Assembly: GCF_041928815.1 (NCBI RefSeq)
Contig: NZ_JBHFEI010000007.1
Span: forward strand, 124,001 to 188,000
Direction: 5' to 3'
Source of the DNA: JBHFEI01 sp041928815
GTDB lineage: Bacteria; Pseudomonadota; Alphaproteobacteria; Rhizobiales; Rhizobiaceae
DNA: 64,000 nucleotides
The translations under genes were made by a program, and so were the position numbers. This document shows positions 32,772-41,712 of the stretch, one piece after another. Position 1 is the first letter of the stretch; each line of letters starts with the position of its first letter. The notes beneath the pieces are model-generated. The model did not search any database, was not told the DNA's origin, and worked only from the letters and a program-made list of their open reading frames with translations.

Positions 32772-33775
32772 GAAAGCTGCTTCTTCAACTGTTCGCGGTG
32801 GCCGTCGAGATTGTCATGGGTACAGGCATGGACCTGGCCGCAGGAACTGCACGACGAGACCGAGGACAGGCCGCCGAAGACATGGGCGTGGCGGAGCTCC
32901 CGCAGCTTCTCGCCGTGCCAGATGTCCATGATCGAGTCCGTTTTCAGGTCGCCGATGGCGAGCTCGCGGTTCCAGTCGACGCAGCAGGGCGAGACGATGC
33001 CGTCGGCATTGATCGACAGCGAGTAGAAGAGATAGGGGCAGATCTCCTTGTGCACCGTCTGGCGCCCGTAGGCGTCGATGTCCTTGTGCACGGCGTCGGC
33101 GACGGCGAAGCTCGGCCAGCTCGCCACCGTGTTCTCGATGAAGATGCCGTCGGAGATCGGGCCGAACGTGTCGAAGAACATCCGGTCCTCGCCGATCGTG
33201 TAGTCGAGGTTCTGCGCCACCGTCTTGACATGCAGCTTCATGTCGCCGCGGATCGAATAGAGATGGCGGACCTTCTCGACGAAGGCGTCGAAATCGAACT
33301 TCACCCGGGCGAATTTCAGGTAGCGCTCGGAGGTGACGCCCTCGATCGACAGCACGACGCGGTCGATGCCGCTCTCGACCAGCTTCTCGCTGAAGCCGGG
33401 CGCGATCTTCGAGCCGTTCGACGTCGTCTCGACGCGCTCGACCTTTCCGACCCGCTTGGCCGCCTTGACCATCTCGATGAAGTTCGGGTTGAGCATCGGC
33501 TCGCCGTCCTTGAAGAGCTTCAGCACCTTCAGCGGGCGTTCGAACTTGCCGACATCGTCCATGATCTTCTGGAAGAGGTCGAGCTTCATGAACATCTGCC
33601 CGCGCCCGGACGCCTTGATCAGGTGGGGGTCGCCGGTCGGGCAGAAGCTGCACTTGAAGTTGCAGAGCGAGGCCGGGTCGATCTGCATCGAGATCGGGTT
33701 TGGCAGCGGCAGGAGGTTGCCGAGCGATTCGCGCGGATAGGCCTTCGGCAGCATGAAGACCTTGTTGGGATCCAT
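32768..33775 (-). CDS. Radical SAM protein with SPASM-like C-terminus (copy 1)
   Basis: A 335-residue radical SAM enzyme. CNFKCSFCPTG (Cys38, 42, 45) binds the catalytic 4Fe-4S cluster, and FKDGEPMLN is the GGEP-like SAM motif. The C-terminal region has CPYLFYSLSINADG, CCVDWN and a closing CSSCGQVHAC, consistent with a SPASM/twitch-type auxiliary cluster. Partners are glycosyltransferases and methyltransferases, so modification of a sugar (epimerisation, dehydration or oxidation) is possible. ATG at 33775 lies one base after the stop of the paralogous radical SAM gene (TGA A ATG); an upstream extension lies within that gene. Confidence 0.85.
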   Translation of the reverse strand: MDPNKVFMLPKAYPRESLGNLLPLPNPISMQIDPASLCNFKCSFCPTGDPHLIKASGRGQMFMKLDLFQKIMDDVGKFERPLKVLKLFKDGEPMLNPNFIEMVKAAKRVGKVERVETTSNGSKIAPGFSEKLVESGIDRVVLSIEGVTSERYLKFARVKFDFDAFVEKVRHLYSIRGDMKLHVKTVAQNLDYTIGEDRMFFDTFGPISDGIFIENTVASWPSFAVADAVHKDIDAYGRQTVHKEICPYLFYSLSINADGIVSPCCVDWNRELAIGDLKTDSIMDIWHGEKLRELRHAHVFGGLSSVSSCSSCGQVHACTHDNLDGHREQLKKQLS

Positions 33776-33776
33776 T

Positions 33777-34847
33777 TCAATGCCCACGGCTGTATCCCTC
33801 CAGGACGGCCTTGCTGAAGAACGTGTCCGGCAGCACGCTGAAGGCCGCCAGCATCTTGTCCCTGTCGGCGTCGACATTGTCGGCCTTGCAGTGCGTCACC
33901 TGGCTGCACTTGCCGCAGACGCCGTGGTTCTTGCGCAGGCCCTGGAGATGGGCGAGCCGGTGCGACTGCATCTCGGGACCCGTCCAGATCTCCTTGAGGC
34001 TGGTGTCGCGCAGCGAGCCGACACGAAGGCCGCGCGACCAGTCGACGAAGCAGGCGCTGATCGAGGAGTCCGAATTGACCGAGATCGAATAGAAGAGATA
34101 GGGGCAGACCTGCACGTCCTCGATCTCGTTGCCGTAGAGGCCGGTGGTGATCTTGATGTTCATCCGCTCCTCGACGTCGAAGTCGGGCCAGCAGGGCGAG
34201 GTGTTCTCGACGAAGATCTTGTCGCAGTGGTCGCCGAAGAGATCGTAGAACCTGTCGTGGCTCTCCTTGCCGATGATCTCGGACGTGGTCTTGATCACCA
34301 CCTGGCACTCGCCGGAGACGGAATAGAAGTCCTTGATCCCCTGCACGAACTTCGGCATGTCCACCTTGGCCTTGGTGAACTTCCAGAACTGCTCCTCGTC
34401 GAGCCCGTCGATCGAGATGTTGACGCGGTTGAGGCCGGCCGAGATCAGCTTCTCGCCGATCTCGCCGTTCAGCAGATAGCCGTTGGTGGTGGTGTCGATG
34501 ATCTTCGCCACCTTCGCCTCGGACGCGATCTGGATCATCGTCGGCAGGTTCTTGTTGAGCAGCGGCTCGCCGTCCTTGTAGAGGCGCAGGACTTTCAGCT
34601 GGTCGTCGAATTCGGCGATGTCGGAAATGATCTTGTGGTATTCGCCGAGCGACAGGTTGCCCTGGTAGCGCCCCGTCGACTTGATCAGCTCGCGGTCGCC
34701 GGTCGGGCAGAAGGTGCACTTGAAGTTGCACGCGCTCGAGGGATCGATGAAGACGACGTAAGGGGTGCGCAGCGGCACGACTTCGCCGAGCGCCGTGCGC
34801 GCCGCCTCGATGCGAGGCTGAATCTTCTGCTCAATGTCCAGGCGCAT
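33777..34847 (-). CDS. Radical SAM protein with SPASM-like C-terminus (copy 2)
   Basis: A 356-residue paralogue of the neighbouring radical SAM protein. CNFKCTFCPTG (Cys40, 44, 47) is the cluster motif, YKDGEPLLN the SAM-binding motif, and TTTNGYLLN and INISIDG-like segments follow. C-terminal Cys include CPYLFYS, ACFVDW and CGKCSQVTHC. One Cys of the CC pair in copy 1 is Phe here (ACF). The pair appears to have arisen by duplication. It follows a GT2-type gene by 36 bp and probably works with it in glycan building. The reaction is unknown. Confidence 0.85.
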   Translation of the reverse strand: MRLDIEQKIQPRIEAARTALGEVVPLRTPYVVFIDPSSACNFKCTFCPTGDRELIKSTGRYQGNLSLGEYHKIISDIAEFDDQLKVLRLYKDGEPLLNKNLPTMIQIASEAKVAKIIDTTTNGYLLNGEIGEKLISAGLNRVNISIDGLDEEQFWKFTKAKVDMPKFVQGIKDFYSVSGECQVVIKTTSEIIGKESHDRFYDLFGDHCDKIFVENTSPCWPDFDVEERMNIKITTGLYGNEIEDVQVCPYLFYSISVNSDSSISACFVDWSRGLRVGSLRDTSLKEIWTGPEMQSHRLAHLQGLRKNHGVCGKCSQVTHCKADNVDADRDKMLAAFSVLPDTFFSKAVLEGYSRGH

Positions 34848-34883
34848 ATCGTGTGACTTTCCCGATTTCAGAACTCTTGCTCA

Positions 34884-36149
34884 TTATCGCCGGCGTGACT
34901 TGCCCGACCCTGACGCGGTGAGCGGGGGCGGACCGCCGGAGGCGGCGCGGGCGGGCGCCGCGAAGCGCAGGTCCAGCTCCTTGCCCGGCACGACGATCTG
35001 GTCGATGAGGTCGTAGAGCGCGCGGGGCGTTTCGACGCCGCCGATCGCCTCGTCGAGATAGAGCCGGTCCCCCTCGCGGCCGGTAAACACGCGGTAGCCC
35101 GTGGCGCGGACCGGTTGCCATTCCGGCCGGAAATGCTTCCTGTGCCGCCCGCCCTCCCAGCGGTCGAAGGCGAGGCCGTAGCCGTCGCACATCTGCCGGT
35201 AGGCGATCTCGGTCAGGGCGTTCGAGCAGCTGCGGGCACAGGCCTCGGCGAAGCGCTTCTCCCAGCCGGTGACGCGATAGCCGTTGCGCGTCTTGTACCA
35301 GTGCTGCACCTGCGCCACCGCGGCGGCGACGCCGAGATTGGAGGTGAAGGGGAAATCCTTCAGGTCCGGATCGTGGTCGAGGTTGCGGCCGAGATCGGCC
35401 ATGAAGGCCTCGTAGCGCTTCTGGAGTTCGGCCGCGTCGCCGTTGCCGCCGGAATTGCTGGCGGCGCAGGCGCCGAGCACGGAATAGGGCCGCTCGACAT
35501 AGGCGAAGCCGCGGGCGACGAAGAGCATCTTGATGATGCTTTCGTAGTCGACGACCGGGAACTCGAAGACGCAGCCGAACCGGGCCTTGAGCGTGTCGAG
35601 CGCGTGGCGCGACAGGGCGCCGTGATAGATGCCGAAGGGCGAGTTCGGCGTCTCGCCCGCGCCTTCCCAGCGGAACATCGCGCCGATCAGCGTCTCGCGC
35701 TCCACCTTGTGAATGCCGGTACCGAGCTTGACCATCACGTTGCACGGCCGCGCCCGGTTGTCCGGCCAGTTGTAGGCGAGCCGCCCCCAGGTGATCGCGT
35801 CGACGGGAGTACCCGTCGCCTCGATCCGGTCGATGACGTCGATCACGTCCGGATCGGCATAGTCGTCGTCGCCGATCACGATGACCCAGTCGCCGGTGGC
35901 GCCGGAGACGCAGCGCTCCCAGTTCCTCATCATCGACAGCGTCGCGCCGGTGGAGGGCTGCCAGACGACGCGCGGGTCGCGGGCAACCTCGCGCATGAAG
36001 TCGTTCATCGGCGCGGGATCGTCGGAATTGTCGGTGAAGACGAATTCGACGTCGAAGCGCAGGTTGGACACCAGGCTGCGGATCGTTTCCTGGAAGGTCT
36101 TCGGCCGGTTGCGCGAGGGCACGCAGATCGACAGGCGGGGGTGGGTCAT
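34884..36149 (-). CDS. GT2-type glycosyltransferase (paralogue A)
   Basis: A 421-residue protein with a GT-A domain: LSICVPSRNRPKTFQETIRS at the N-terminus, FVFTDNSDD, and WVIVIGDDDYADPDV with the metal-binding DDD near residue 100. FGIYHGALSRHALD and the C-terminal WEKRFAEACARSC belong to a region shared with the next two genes. It should move a sugar from a nucleotide donor to a growing glycan at the cytoplasmic face; no membrane segment is seen. ATG at 36149 overlaps the previous stop by 4 nt; the frame upstream is only a shadow of that gene. The C-terminal 20 residues are Gly/Ser/Arg-rich. Confidence 0.87.
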   Translation of the reverse strand: MTHPRLSICVPSRNRPKTFQETIRSLVSNLRFDVEFVFTDNSDDPAPMNDFMREVARDPRVVWQPSTGATLSMMRNWERCVSGATGDWVIVIGDDDYADPDVIDVIDRIEATGTPVDAITWGRLAYNWPDNRARPCNVMVKLGTGIHKVERETLIGAMFRWEGAGETPNSPFGIYHGALSRHALDTLKARFGCVFEFPVVDYESIIKMLFVARGFAYVERPYSVLGACAASNSGGNGDAAELQKRYEAFMADLGRNLDHDPDLKDFPFTSNLGVAAAVAQVQHWYKTRNGYRVTGWEKRFAEACARSCSNALTEIAYRQMCDGYGLAFDRWEGGRHRKHFRPEWQPVRATGYRVFTGREGDRLYLDEAIGGVETPRALYDLIDQIVVPGKELDLRFAAPARAASGGPPPLTASGSGKSRRR

Positions 36150-37402
36150 GCCGACGCCTTCTGCCGTTCCTCGCGGTCGAGGGCCCCTACATTGCTGAAA
36201 TCGAGCTCGTCGATCGTCGGGATGATCTGCAGCATGTGATCGTAGAAGGTGCCGAGCGTCCTGGCGCCGCCGATCTCCTCGTCGAGATAGAGAAGGCTGA
36301 CATTGGTGTGGTGGATCACGCCGGTGTATTTCGGCACGTCCGCCGGCGGCGCATAGGGGCGCGGCGCGAAGAGATGGGCATAGGCGCCGCCGCGCCACCT
36401 GGCGAAGCCCTCGCGATAGTCGGCGATGGCGATGTCGTAGTCTTCCTCGGTCTTCAGATATTCGCAGCCGAGCGCGCAGGCCTTGACGAAATTCTCCTCC
36501 CAGCCGGAGAACTCGATATTGTACTTGCGCTTGAACCAGATCTGCGCCTGGGCGATGATGATGCAGTTGCCGAGATAGGAGGGGAAGGGAAAATCGGCGA
36601 AGTGGTCGTCCTTCTCCATGTCGCGGCCGAGGTCGCGGGCGAAATTCTGCTGGATTTCCTTGATCCGCTTGATGTCGCCGAAGCTCGATCCGTTGCTTTC
36701 CGGGCAGATGCCGGCGACGGAATAGGGGCGCTGCGAATAGACCAGATGCTTGGCATAGGTCAGGATCTTCAGCGTCATCTCGAGGTCTGGCGCCGGATAC
36801 TCGAAGTAGCGCCCGCCGAAGCGCTTCCTGATCCTGAGCATCAGGTCGCGCGAGATCGCGGCGTGGTAGATGCTGAACGGGCATTGCGGGATGCCGGCAG
36901 ACGTCGTGCCCCAGAGATAGTAGCGCTCCCACATGGTCGAGCGGCGGACGTCGGTGACGTCCCTGCCGAGCTCGACGATGACGCTGAGCGGGCGCCGGCC
37001 GGGCTTCGGCCAGATGTAGCAGGGCCGGCTCCAGGCGATCGCTTCCGTGTGCGGCTTCAGCGCCAGCGTGCGGCGGATCAGTTCGGCGGCCTCCGGATCG
37101 ACCATGTCGTCGTCGCCGACGATGCAGATCCAGTCGCCGCTGGTCGCCTCCATCGTCCGCTCCCAGTTGTCCTGCATCGACAGGACCCGGTCGGCGGACG
37201 GGAGGAAGACGATGCGCGGATCGCCGTCGAGCTCCTTCATGAAGTCGATCATGATCGAGGCGTCGTCGGAATTGTCGGAGAAGACGAATTCGACGTCGGT
37301 GCGCAGGCTCTTCACCAGATAAAGGATCGTGTCCTTGAAATAGAACTGGCGGTTTCGCGAGGGAACGCAGATGCTCAGCAAGGGTCGGGTGCGCATCATC
37401 AT
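36146..37402 (-). CDS. GT2-type glycosyltransferase (paralogue B)
   Basis: A 418-residue GT-A protein: LSICVPSRNRQFYFKDTILY, FVFSDNSDD and WICIVGDDDMVDPEA (DDD metal motif). FSIYHAAISRDLML and WEENFVKACALGCEY correspond to segments of the two neighbouring paralogues. The three proteins share a C-terminal all-alpha-like region of about 150 residues not found in simple GT2 enzymes. The first three codons are all ATG, so the exact start may be 37402, 37399 or 37396. Operon position suggests sequential sugar additions with paralogue A, whose start codon overlaps its stop. Confidence 0.87.
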   Translation of the reverse strand: MMMRTRPLLSICVPSRNRQFYFKDTILYLVKSLRTDVEFVFSDNSDDASIMIDFMKELDGDPRIVFLPSADRVLSMQDNWERTMEATSGDWICIVGDDDMVDPEAAELIRRTLALKPHTEAIAWSRPCYIWPKPGRRPLSVIVELGRDVTDVRRSTMWERYYLWGTTSAGIPQCPFSIYHAAISRDLMLRIRKRFGGRYFEYPAPDLEMTLKILTYAKHLVYSQRPYSVAGICPESNGSSFGDIKRIKEIQQNFARDLGRDMEKDDHFADFPFPSYLGNCIIIAQAQIWFKRKYNIEFSGWEENFVKACALGCEYLKTEEDYDIAIADYREGFARWRGGAYAHLFAPRPYAPPADVPKYTGVIHHTNVSLLYLDEEIGGARTLGTFYDHMLQIIPTIDELDFSNVGALDREERQKASA

Positions 37403-37447
37403 CCTTCCGGTGACAGGCGGGAGCGGAAAAGTGGCGGCATCACGGGA

Positions 37448-38548
37448 TCAGACGACGCCGGCGCGCACGACATTGGTGCCGATGAAATCGAGCGGCGCGA
37501 TCATCGCCCGCACGACGCCGAAGAAGTCCTGCGCGTCGCGCGCGCCGCCGAGGAAGCGGTCGACCATCAGCGTGTCGCCGTGCAGGCCGCGCCGCGTGTC
37601 GCGCGGCGGCCGGCCGCGGAACTGGGGCTGGAAGGCACGGGCGAGCGCGGGATCCAGCGCCGCGAGCGCGGCGCCATAGGCGCGCGCCTTCGCCTCGAAA
37701 CGGGCGGGTTCCACTTCCTTCATGCAGTCGATGATGCAGGCGCGGATGAAGTCGGCCTCGGCGCCGAGCCAGTCCGAGCCGAGGCTGCGCAGCACGTAAA
37801 ACTGCGCTTCCGCGACCGCCGCTGTGATGCCGATCCCAGCATGGAGCGGAAAGCCGCCGGGCGCGACCGGCACGGCGTCGAAGGGCAGCGCATTGATCGC
37901 CGACATCGGCCGGGCGCAGAAGACCAGCGCATCGGCGCACAGCACCGTCTTCGCCGTCCATTCGAAACGCGGCACCGGCGTCGTCCAGGGCATGGCGTCG
38001 GGAATGGCGAGCATCGTTTCGAGAAGCGGGCGGCGCACGAGGCCGTGGAAGACGCCGAAGGGCACCTTCGGCACGTCGAGGCTGCCCTGCCAGTAGAAGA
38101 AGGCCTTGAGCATGGCCGTCTTCTCGAAGGTGTGCACGTTGAAGGAGGTCGGCACGGCGACGGAATCGGCGGCGGCGGCGTCCTGGCGCGGGTCGATCTG
38201 GAAGGTGTTCCAGCCGATCGCGTCGGCGGAAGGCGCCACCCCTTCGACGAAGCCGCTGAGCGCGGCAAGGCCGGCCTCGATCATGTCGCCGGGCTCGACC
38301 AGCGTCACCCAGTCGCCGGTGGCGTTTTCGAGCGCCAGGCGCCAGAGGGCGCGCAGGTCGCCCGGATCGAGCGGGGCCGTGACGAGGCGCAGGCGCGGAT
38401 CGGCGGAAAGGGCGGGCAGGTCACCGGCGATCGCTTCCGGCGCCGCGACGACGATCTCGATGTCGTCGCTTCCGGCCGTCAGCGCGGCGACGAGACGCGA
38501 GGGCGCGGCATCGGCTGCGGAAACGGGAATGCAGAAGGTGACGGTCAT
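37448..38548 (-). CDS. GT2-related protein with degenerate metal motif (paralogue C)
   Basis: A 366-residue relative of the two neighbouring glycosyltransferases. It starts VTFCIPVSAADAAPSRLV where the others have LSICVPSRNR. It has WVTLVEPGDMIEAG where they have GDDD, so the Asp triad that binds the donor metal is reduced to EPGD. The C-terminal signatures FGVFHGLVRRPLLE and ADFIRACIIDCMKE are kept. It may be an inactive or altered glycosyltransferase, perhaps a partner subunit. The ATG at 38548 has CCCGAGGAGCGC upstream. The gene follows rfbF by 113 bp, a gap containing a short perfect hairpin (GCGGCCG/CGGCCGC at 38647-38662). Confidence 0.75.
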   Translation of the reverse strand: MTVTFCIPVSAADAAPSRLVAALTAGSDDIEIVVAAPEAIAGDLPALSADPRLRLVTAPLDPGDLRALWRLALENATGDWVTLVEPGDMIEAGLAALSGFVEGVAPSADAIGWNTFQIDPRQDAAAADSVAVPTSFNVHTFEKTAMLKAFFYWQGSLDVPKVPFGVFHGLVRRPLLETMLAIPDAMPWTTPVPRFEWTAKTVLCADALVFCARPMSAINALPFDAVPVAPGGFPLHAGIGITAAVAEAQFYVLRSLGSDWLGAEADFIRACIIDCMKEVEPARFEAKARAYGAALAALDPALARAFQPQFRGRPPRDTRRGLHGDTLMVDRFLGGARDAQDFFGVVRAMIAPLDFIGTNVVRAGVV

Positions 38549-38661
38549 GGGCGCTCCTCGGGATCGGCAAAGATCTGGCAGGCGCATGGTCGGATGCCAG
38601 CCTGCTGCGCGAGCCTAGACGCCGAAGCTTGAGCGAGGCTTTGGCGGCGGCCGGACGGCCG

Positions 38662-39432
38662 CTACCAGCTCTTCCAGGGCGGGGCCCCGCCCTGCCAGAG
38701 GTTTTCGAGATGCACCTTGTCGCGCAGCGTATCCATCGGCTGGAAGAAGCCGGTGTGGAAATAGGCCTTCAGCTCGCCGTCCTCGGCAAGCGAGGACAAG
38801 GGTTCGCCCTCCCAGACCGTGTCGTCGCCGTCGATCCGGTCGATGCATTTCGGCGAGAGCACGAAGAAGCCGCCATTGATGAAGCCCCCCTCGCCTTCCG
38901 GCTTCTCGACGAAGCCGCGCACGTCGTCGCCGTCGAGCTTCAGCGCGCCGAAGCGCGCCGGCGGCCGGACCGCCGTCACGGTTGCGAGCCGCCCGTGGCT
39001 GCGGTGGAAGGCGATGGTGGCGGCGATGTCGACATTGCTGACGCCGTCGCCATAGGTGAAGCAGAAGGCGTCCTCGTCCTTCAGGTAATCGGCGACACGG
39101 CGCAGGCGCCCGCCGGTCATCGAGGTCTCGCCGGTGTCGACCAGCGTCACCCGCCAGTTCTCGGCACTCTGGCGGTGGAACTGCATCTGGTTCGTCTTCA
39201 GGTCGAAGGTGATGTCCGACATGTGCAGGCCGTAATTGGCGAAATATTCCTTGATCACATAGCCACGGAAGCCGCAGCAGATGATGAAGTCGCGGATGCC
39301 GTGCGTGTGATAGAGCTTCATCACGTGCCAGAGGATCGGCCGGCCGCCGATCTCGATCATCGGCTTCGGCTTGAGGTGCGTCTCCTCGGCGATGCGCGAG
39401 CCGAGCCCGCCTGCGAGAATGACGGCCTTCAT
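38662..39432 (-). CDS. rfbF: Glucose-1-phosphate cytidylyltransferase
   Basis: A 256-residue nucleotidyltransferase of full RfbF length. It has the N-terminal signature KAVILAGGLGSRIAEETHLK with KPKPMIEIGGRPILWHVMK, FIICCGFRGYVIKEYF and DTGETSMTGGRLRR. FTYGDGVSNVDI carries the metal-binding Asp and FINGGFFVLSP follows. The enzyme makes CDP-glucose from CTP and glucose 1-phosphate, the first step toward CDP-linked dideoxy or branched sugars. The usual next gene, CDP-glucose 4,6-dehydratase (rfbG), is not in the window. ATG at 39432 was chosen because homology starts there. It is the first gene of the leftward glycan cluster; the 145-bp gap to pncB shows no clear promoter by eye. Confidence 0.93.
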   Translation of the reverse strand: MKAVILAGGLGSRIAEETHLKPKPMIEIGGRPILWHVMKLYHTHGIRDFIICCGFRGYVIKEYFANYGLHMSDITFDLKTNQMQFHRQSAENWRVTLVDTGETSMTGGRLRRVADYLKDEDAFCFTYGDGVSNVDIAATIAFHRSHGRLATVTAVRPPARFGALKLDGDDVRGFVEKPEGEGGFINGGFFVLSPKCIDRIDGDDTVWEGEPLSSLAEDGELKAYFHTGFFQPMDTLRDKVHLENLWQGGAPPWKSW

Positions 39433-39577
39433 GCGCGCGTCCCCGTCAAGGAACAGCGTGGCGCGAGACCGGGGCGATGGGCCCCGCCGGGAGGTGTCGT
39501 GTAAGGCATGGCGGCATTCCGGGATCGACGTCGTGGTCCGCGATCCTCCCATGCCAGGCTGGCGCGGGGCTTTCCCG

Positions 39578-40882
39578 TCAGACGCGCACGGCCGTCTCGA
39601 CGAAGTCCTCGCGGCCGAAGATGCCAAGATAGCGCTCGACCTCTTTCGGGTCACCGGTCGCCTTGCGCGGATTGTCCGAGAGCTTCACCGCCGGGCGCCC
39701 GTTCGCCTCGCTGACCTTGCAGACGATCGAGATCGGGTTCAGCCCGCCGATCTCGGTCGGGGCGCAGCCGGCGAAGTCGTTGGTGAGGTTGGTGCCCCAG
39801 CCGAAGCTCATGCGCACCCGGCCGTTGAAGTGGCGGTAGGTATCGATGATCGTGTCGACGTCGAGGCCGTCGGAGAAGATCAGGAGCTTCTCGCGCGGGT
39901 CGCGGCCCATCTTCTCCCACCAGGCGATGATCTTCTCGCCGCCCTCGATCGGCGGCGCGCTGTCCGGGCGGAAGCCGGTCCAGTCGGCGACCCAGTCGGG
40001 CGCGTCGCGCAGGAATGCCGCGGTGCCGAAGGCGTCGGGCAGCACGATCAGAAGGTTGCCGCCATAGAGCTGGTTCCAGTCCTGCAGCACCTTGTAGGGC
40101 GACGCGGCAAGCTCGACCTTGGTGCGCGCCAGTGCCGCCGCCACCATCGGCAGTTCATGGGCATTCGTGCCGAGCGCCTCGAGGTCGGTGTCCATGGCGA
40201 GGAGCACGTTGCTGGTGCCGGAAAAGGCCGGGCCGATGCCTTCCTTCAACGCCTCGACGCACCAGCGCTGCCAGAGGAAGGAGTGGCGTCGGCGCGTGCC
40301 GAAATCGGAGATCCTCAGATCCGGATGGGCGCGCAGCCGCTCGACCTTCGACCACATCTTCGCCTTCGCCCGCGCATAGAGGACATCGAGGGTGAAGCGT
40401 CCGAGCCCCTTCATCGCCGCGCGCGAGCGCAGCTCGTTGATGATGGCGAGCGCGGGGATCTCCCAGAGCGTCGTCTCGGCCCAGCGTCCGGGAAAGGTCA
40501 GTTCGTACTGCTTGTCGTTGCGCTTCAGCTCGTAGTCCGGCAGGCGGAAGTCGGCGAGCCAGGCGAGGAATTCCGGCGAGAAGATCTGTTTGCGGCCGTA
40601 GAAGGTGTTGCCGGCGAGCCAGATCATCTCCTTCTTGGTGAATTTCAGGCTGCGGGCATGGTCGAGCTGCTCGCGCAGCTCCTGCTCGTCGATCTCCTCG
40701 GCGAGGAAGACCGTCTTCGTCCGGTTGATCAGCGTGAAGGTCGCGTCGACGTCCGGATAGAGCTTCCAGATCATCTGCAGCATCAGGAGCTTGTAGAAAT
40801 CCGTATCGAGCAGGCTGCGCACGATCGGATCGAGCTTGAAGGCGTGGTTGTACACCCGCCTTGCCAGGTCCGTCTTGGTCAT
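39578..40882 (-). CDS. pncB: Nicotinate phosphoribosyltransferase
   Basis: A 434-residue protein of normal PncB length. It begins with the Rhizobiales-type MTKTDLARRVYNHAFKLDP, then SLLDTDFYKLLMLQ, and contains GTRRRHSFLWQRW, FSGTSNVLLA and the active-site TNAHELPMV. LIFSDGLDVDTI and FGWGTNLTND form the phosphoribose-binding part. It converts nicotinate and PRPP, with ATP hydrolysis, to nicotinate mononucleotide in the NAD salvage (Preiss-Handler) route. It is a housekeeping-type gene, unusual next to accessory clusters, and supports a chromid-like replicon. It stands alone, 157 bp downstream of the Rrf2 gene. Confidence 0.95.
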   Translation of the reverse strand: MTKTDLARRVYNHAFKLDPIVRSLLDTDFYKLLMLQMIWKLYPDVDATFTLINRTKTVFLAEEIDEQELREQLDHARSLKFTKKEMIWLAGNTFYGRKQIFSPEFLAWLADFRLPDYELKRNDKQYELTFPGRWAETTLWEIPALAIINELRSRAAMKGLGRFTLDVLYARAKAKMWSKVERLRAHPDLRISDFGTRRRHSFLWQRWCVEALKEGIGPAFSGTSNVLLAMDTDLEALGTNAHELPMVAAALARTKVELAASPYKVLQDWNQLYGGNLLIVLPDAFGTAAFLRDAPDWVADWTGFRPDSAPPIEGGEKIIAWWEKMGRDPREKLLIFSDGLDVDTIIDTYRHFNGRVRMSFGWGTNLTNDFAGCAPTEIGGLNPISIVCKVSEANGRPAVKLSDNPRKATGDPKEVERYLGIFGREDFVETAVRV

Positions 40883-41039
40883 CGACGTGTCTCCTCACCG
40901 GTAGCCCGCGTGGGCCTCACGACGCGCCACGTCCTTTGCGCCGTCATGCCATGTCCGTCCTCGCGCCACAAGGGTGCGGCCTGCGTCGAACGGCACCGGT
41001 TCCATCGATCAGAGACGGATTTAAATCGACACGAGCGGC

Positions 41040-41498
41040 TCAGCCGGCCTGTGCCGCAAGCGGCACGTCGTCGTCGACATTGGCGCCGGGAACGGCGAAT
41101 TCCGCCAGCGTCATCGTGTCGAGCACCGCCGCCATCGCGTCGCGCACCTCGCTCATCGAGCGGCGGACCTGACATCGACCCGGATCGGCGCAGTCGTCAC
41201 AGGCCTCGAAGGCGGTGCGGCTGGCGCAGCGGATCGGCGCGAGCGGACCGTCGAGGGTTCGGATCACCTGGCCGATGCGGATCTCGTCCGCCGGCTTCGA
41301 CAGGGAATAGCCGCCGCCCGGGCCCTTCTTCGAGCGCAGCATGCCGGCATTGCGCAGTTCGAGAAGGATCGTGTCGAGGAATTTCTTCGGAATGTTGTTG
41401 CGCTTGGCGATGTCGGTGACGAATGCGGTCTCGCCCGGGCCGAGGGTCGCCAGGTCCGCCAGCGCCTTCAGTCCGTATTTTCCTTTTTTGGTCAGCAT
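41040..41498 (-). CDS. Rrf2-family transcriptional regulator
   Basis: A 152-residue Rrf2 regulator. The winged helix (residues 1-70) reads KKGKYGLKALADLA, then VTDIAKRNNIPKKFLDTIL with GMLRSKKGPGGGYSLSKPADEI. Four Cys (91, 100, 103, 109; RCAS, EACDDCADPGRC) could hold an Fe-S cluster, as in IscR, NsrR or RsrR, although the spacing is not that of IscR. It is divergent from the small molybdenum oxidoreductase gene with a 214-bp gap, so it may control that gene or itself in response to oxygen, sulfur or iron status. It is not RirA by its N-terminus. Confidence 0.85.
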   Translation of the reverse strand: MLTKKGKYGLKALADLATLGPGETAFVTDIAKRNNIPKKFLDTILLELRNAGMLRSKKGPGGGYSLSKPADEIRIGQVIRTLDGPLAPIRCASRTAFEACDDCADPGRCQVRRSMSEVRDAMAAVLDTMTLAEFAVPGANVDDDVPLAAQAG

Positions 41499-41712
41499 GT
41501 CTCTTCACTTCGGGAAAGGATGCGACGCCGGCGCCGACCTTGCGGCGGGGCAGGCTCTGGAGGTACATCAGGACGATGGCGATCACAAGGCGCCAGCCCA
41601 TAAACTGCATGGATTTTGTCGGAATTGGCGTGCCCCGGCCCCGTTCCTGCTTGACCGGCGCGGCCCGACCGGTTTTCTGACGCGAGGAACGACACGCCGG
41701 AAGGAGACGCCG

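Noticed and set aside
38647..38662. Terminator after rfbF
   Set aside because: A perfect 7-bp GC stem with no T-run, overlapping the rfbF stop; the next gene is in the same direction with a good ribosome binding site, so termination is not supported.
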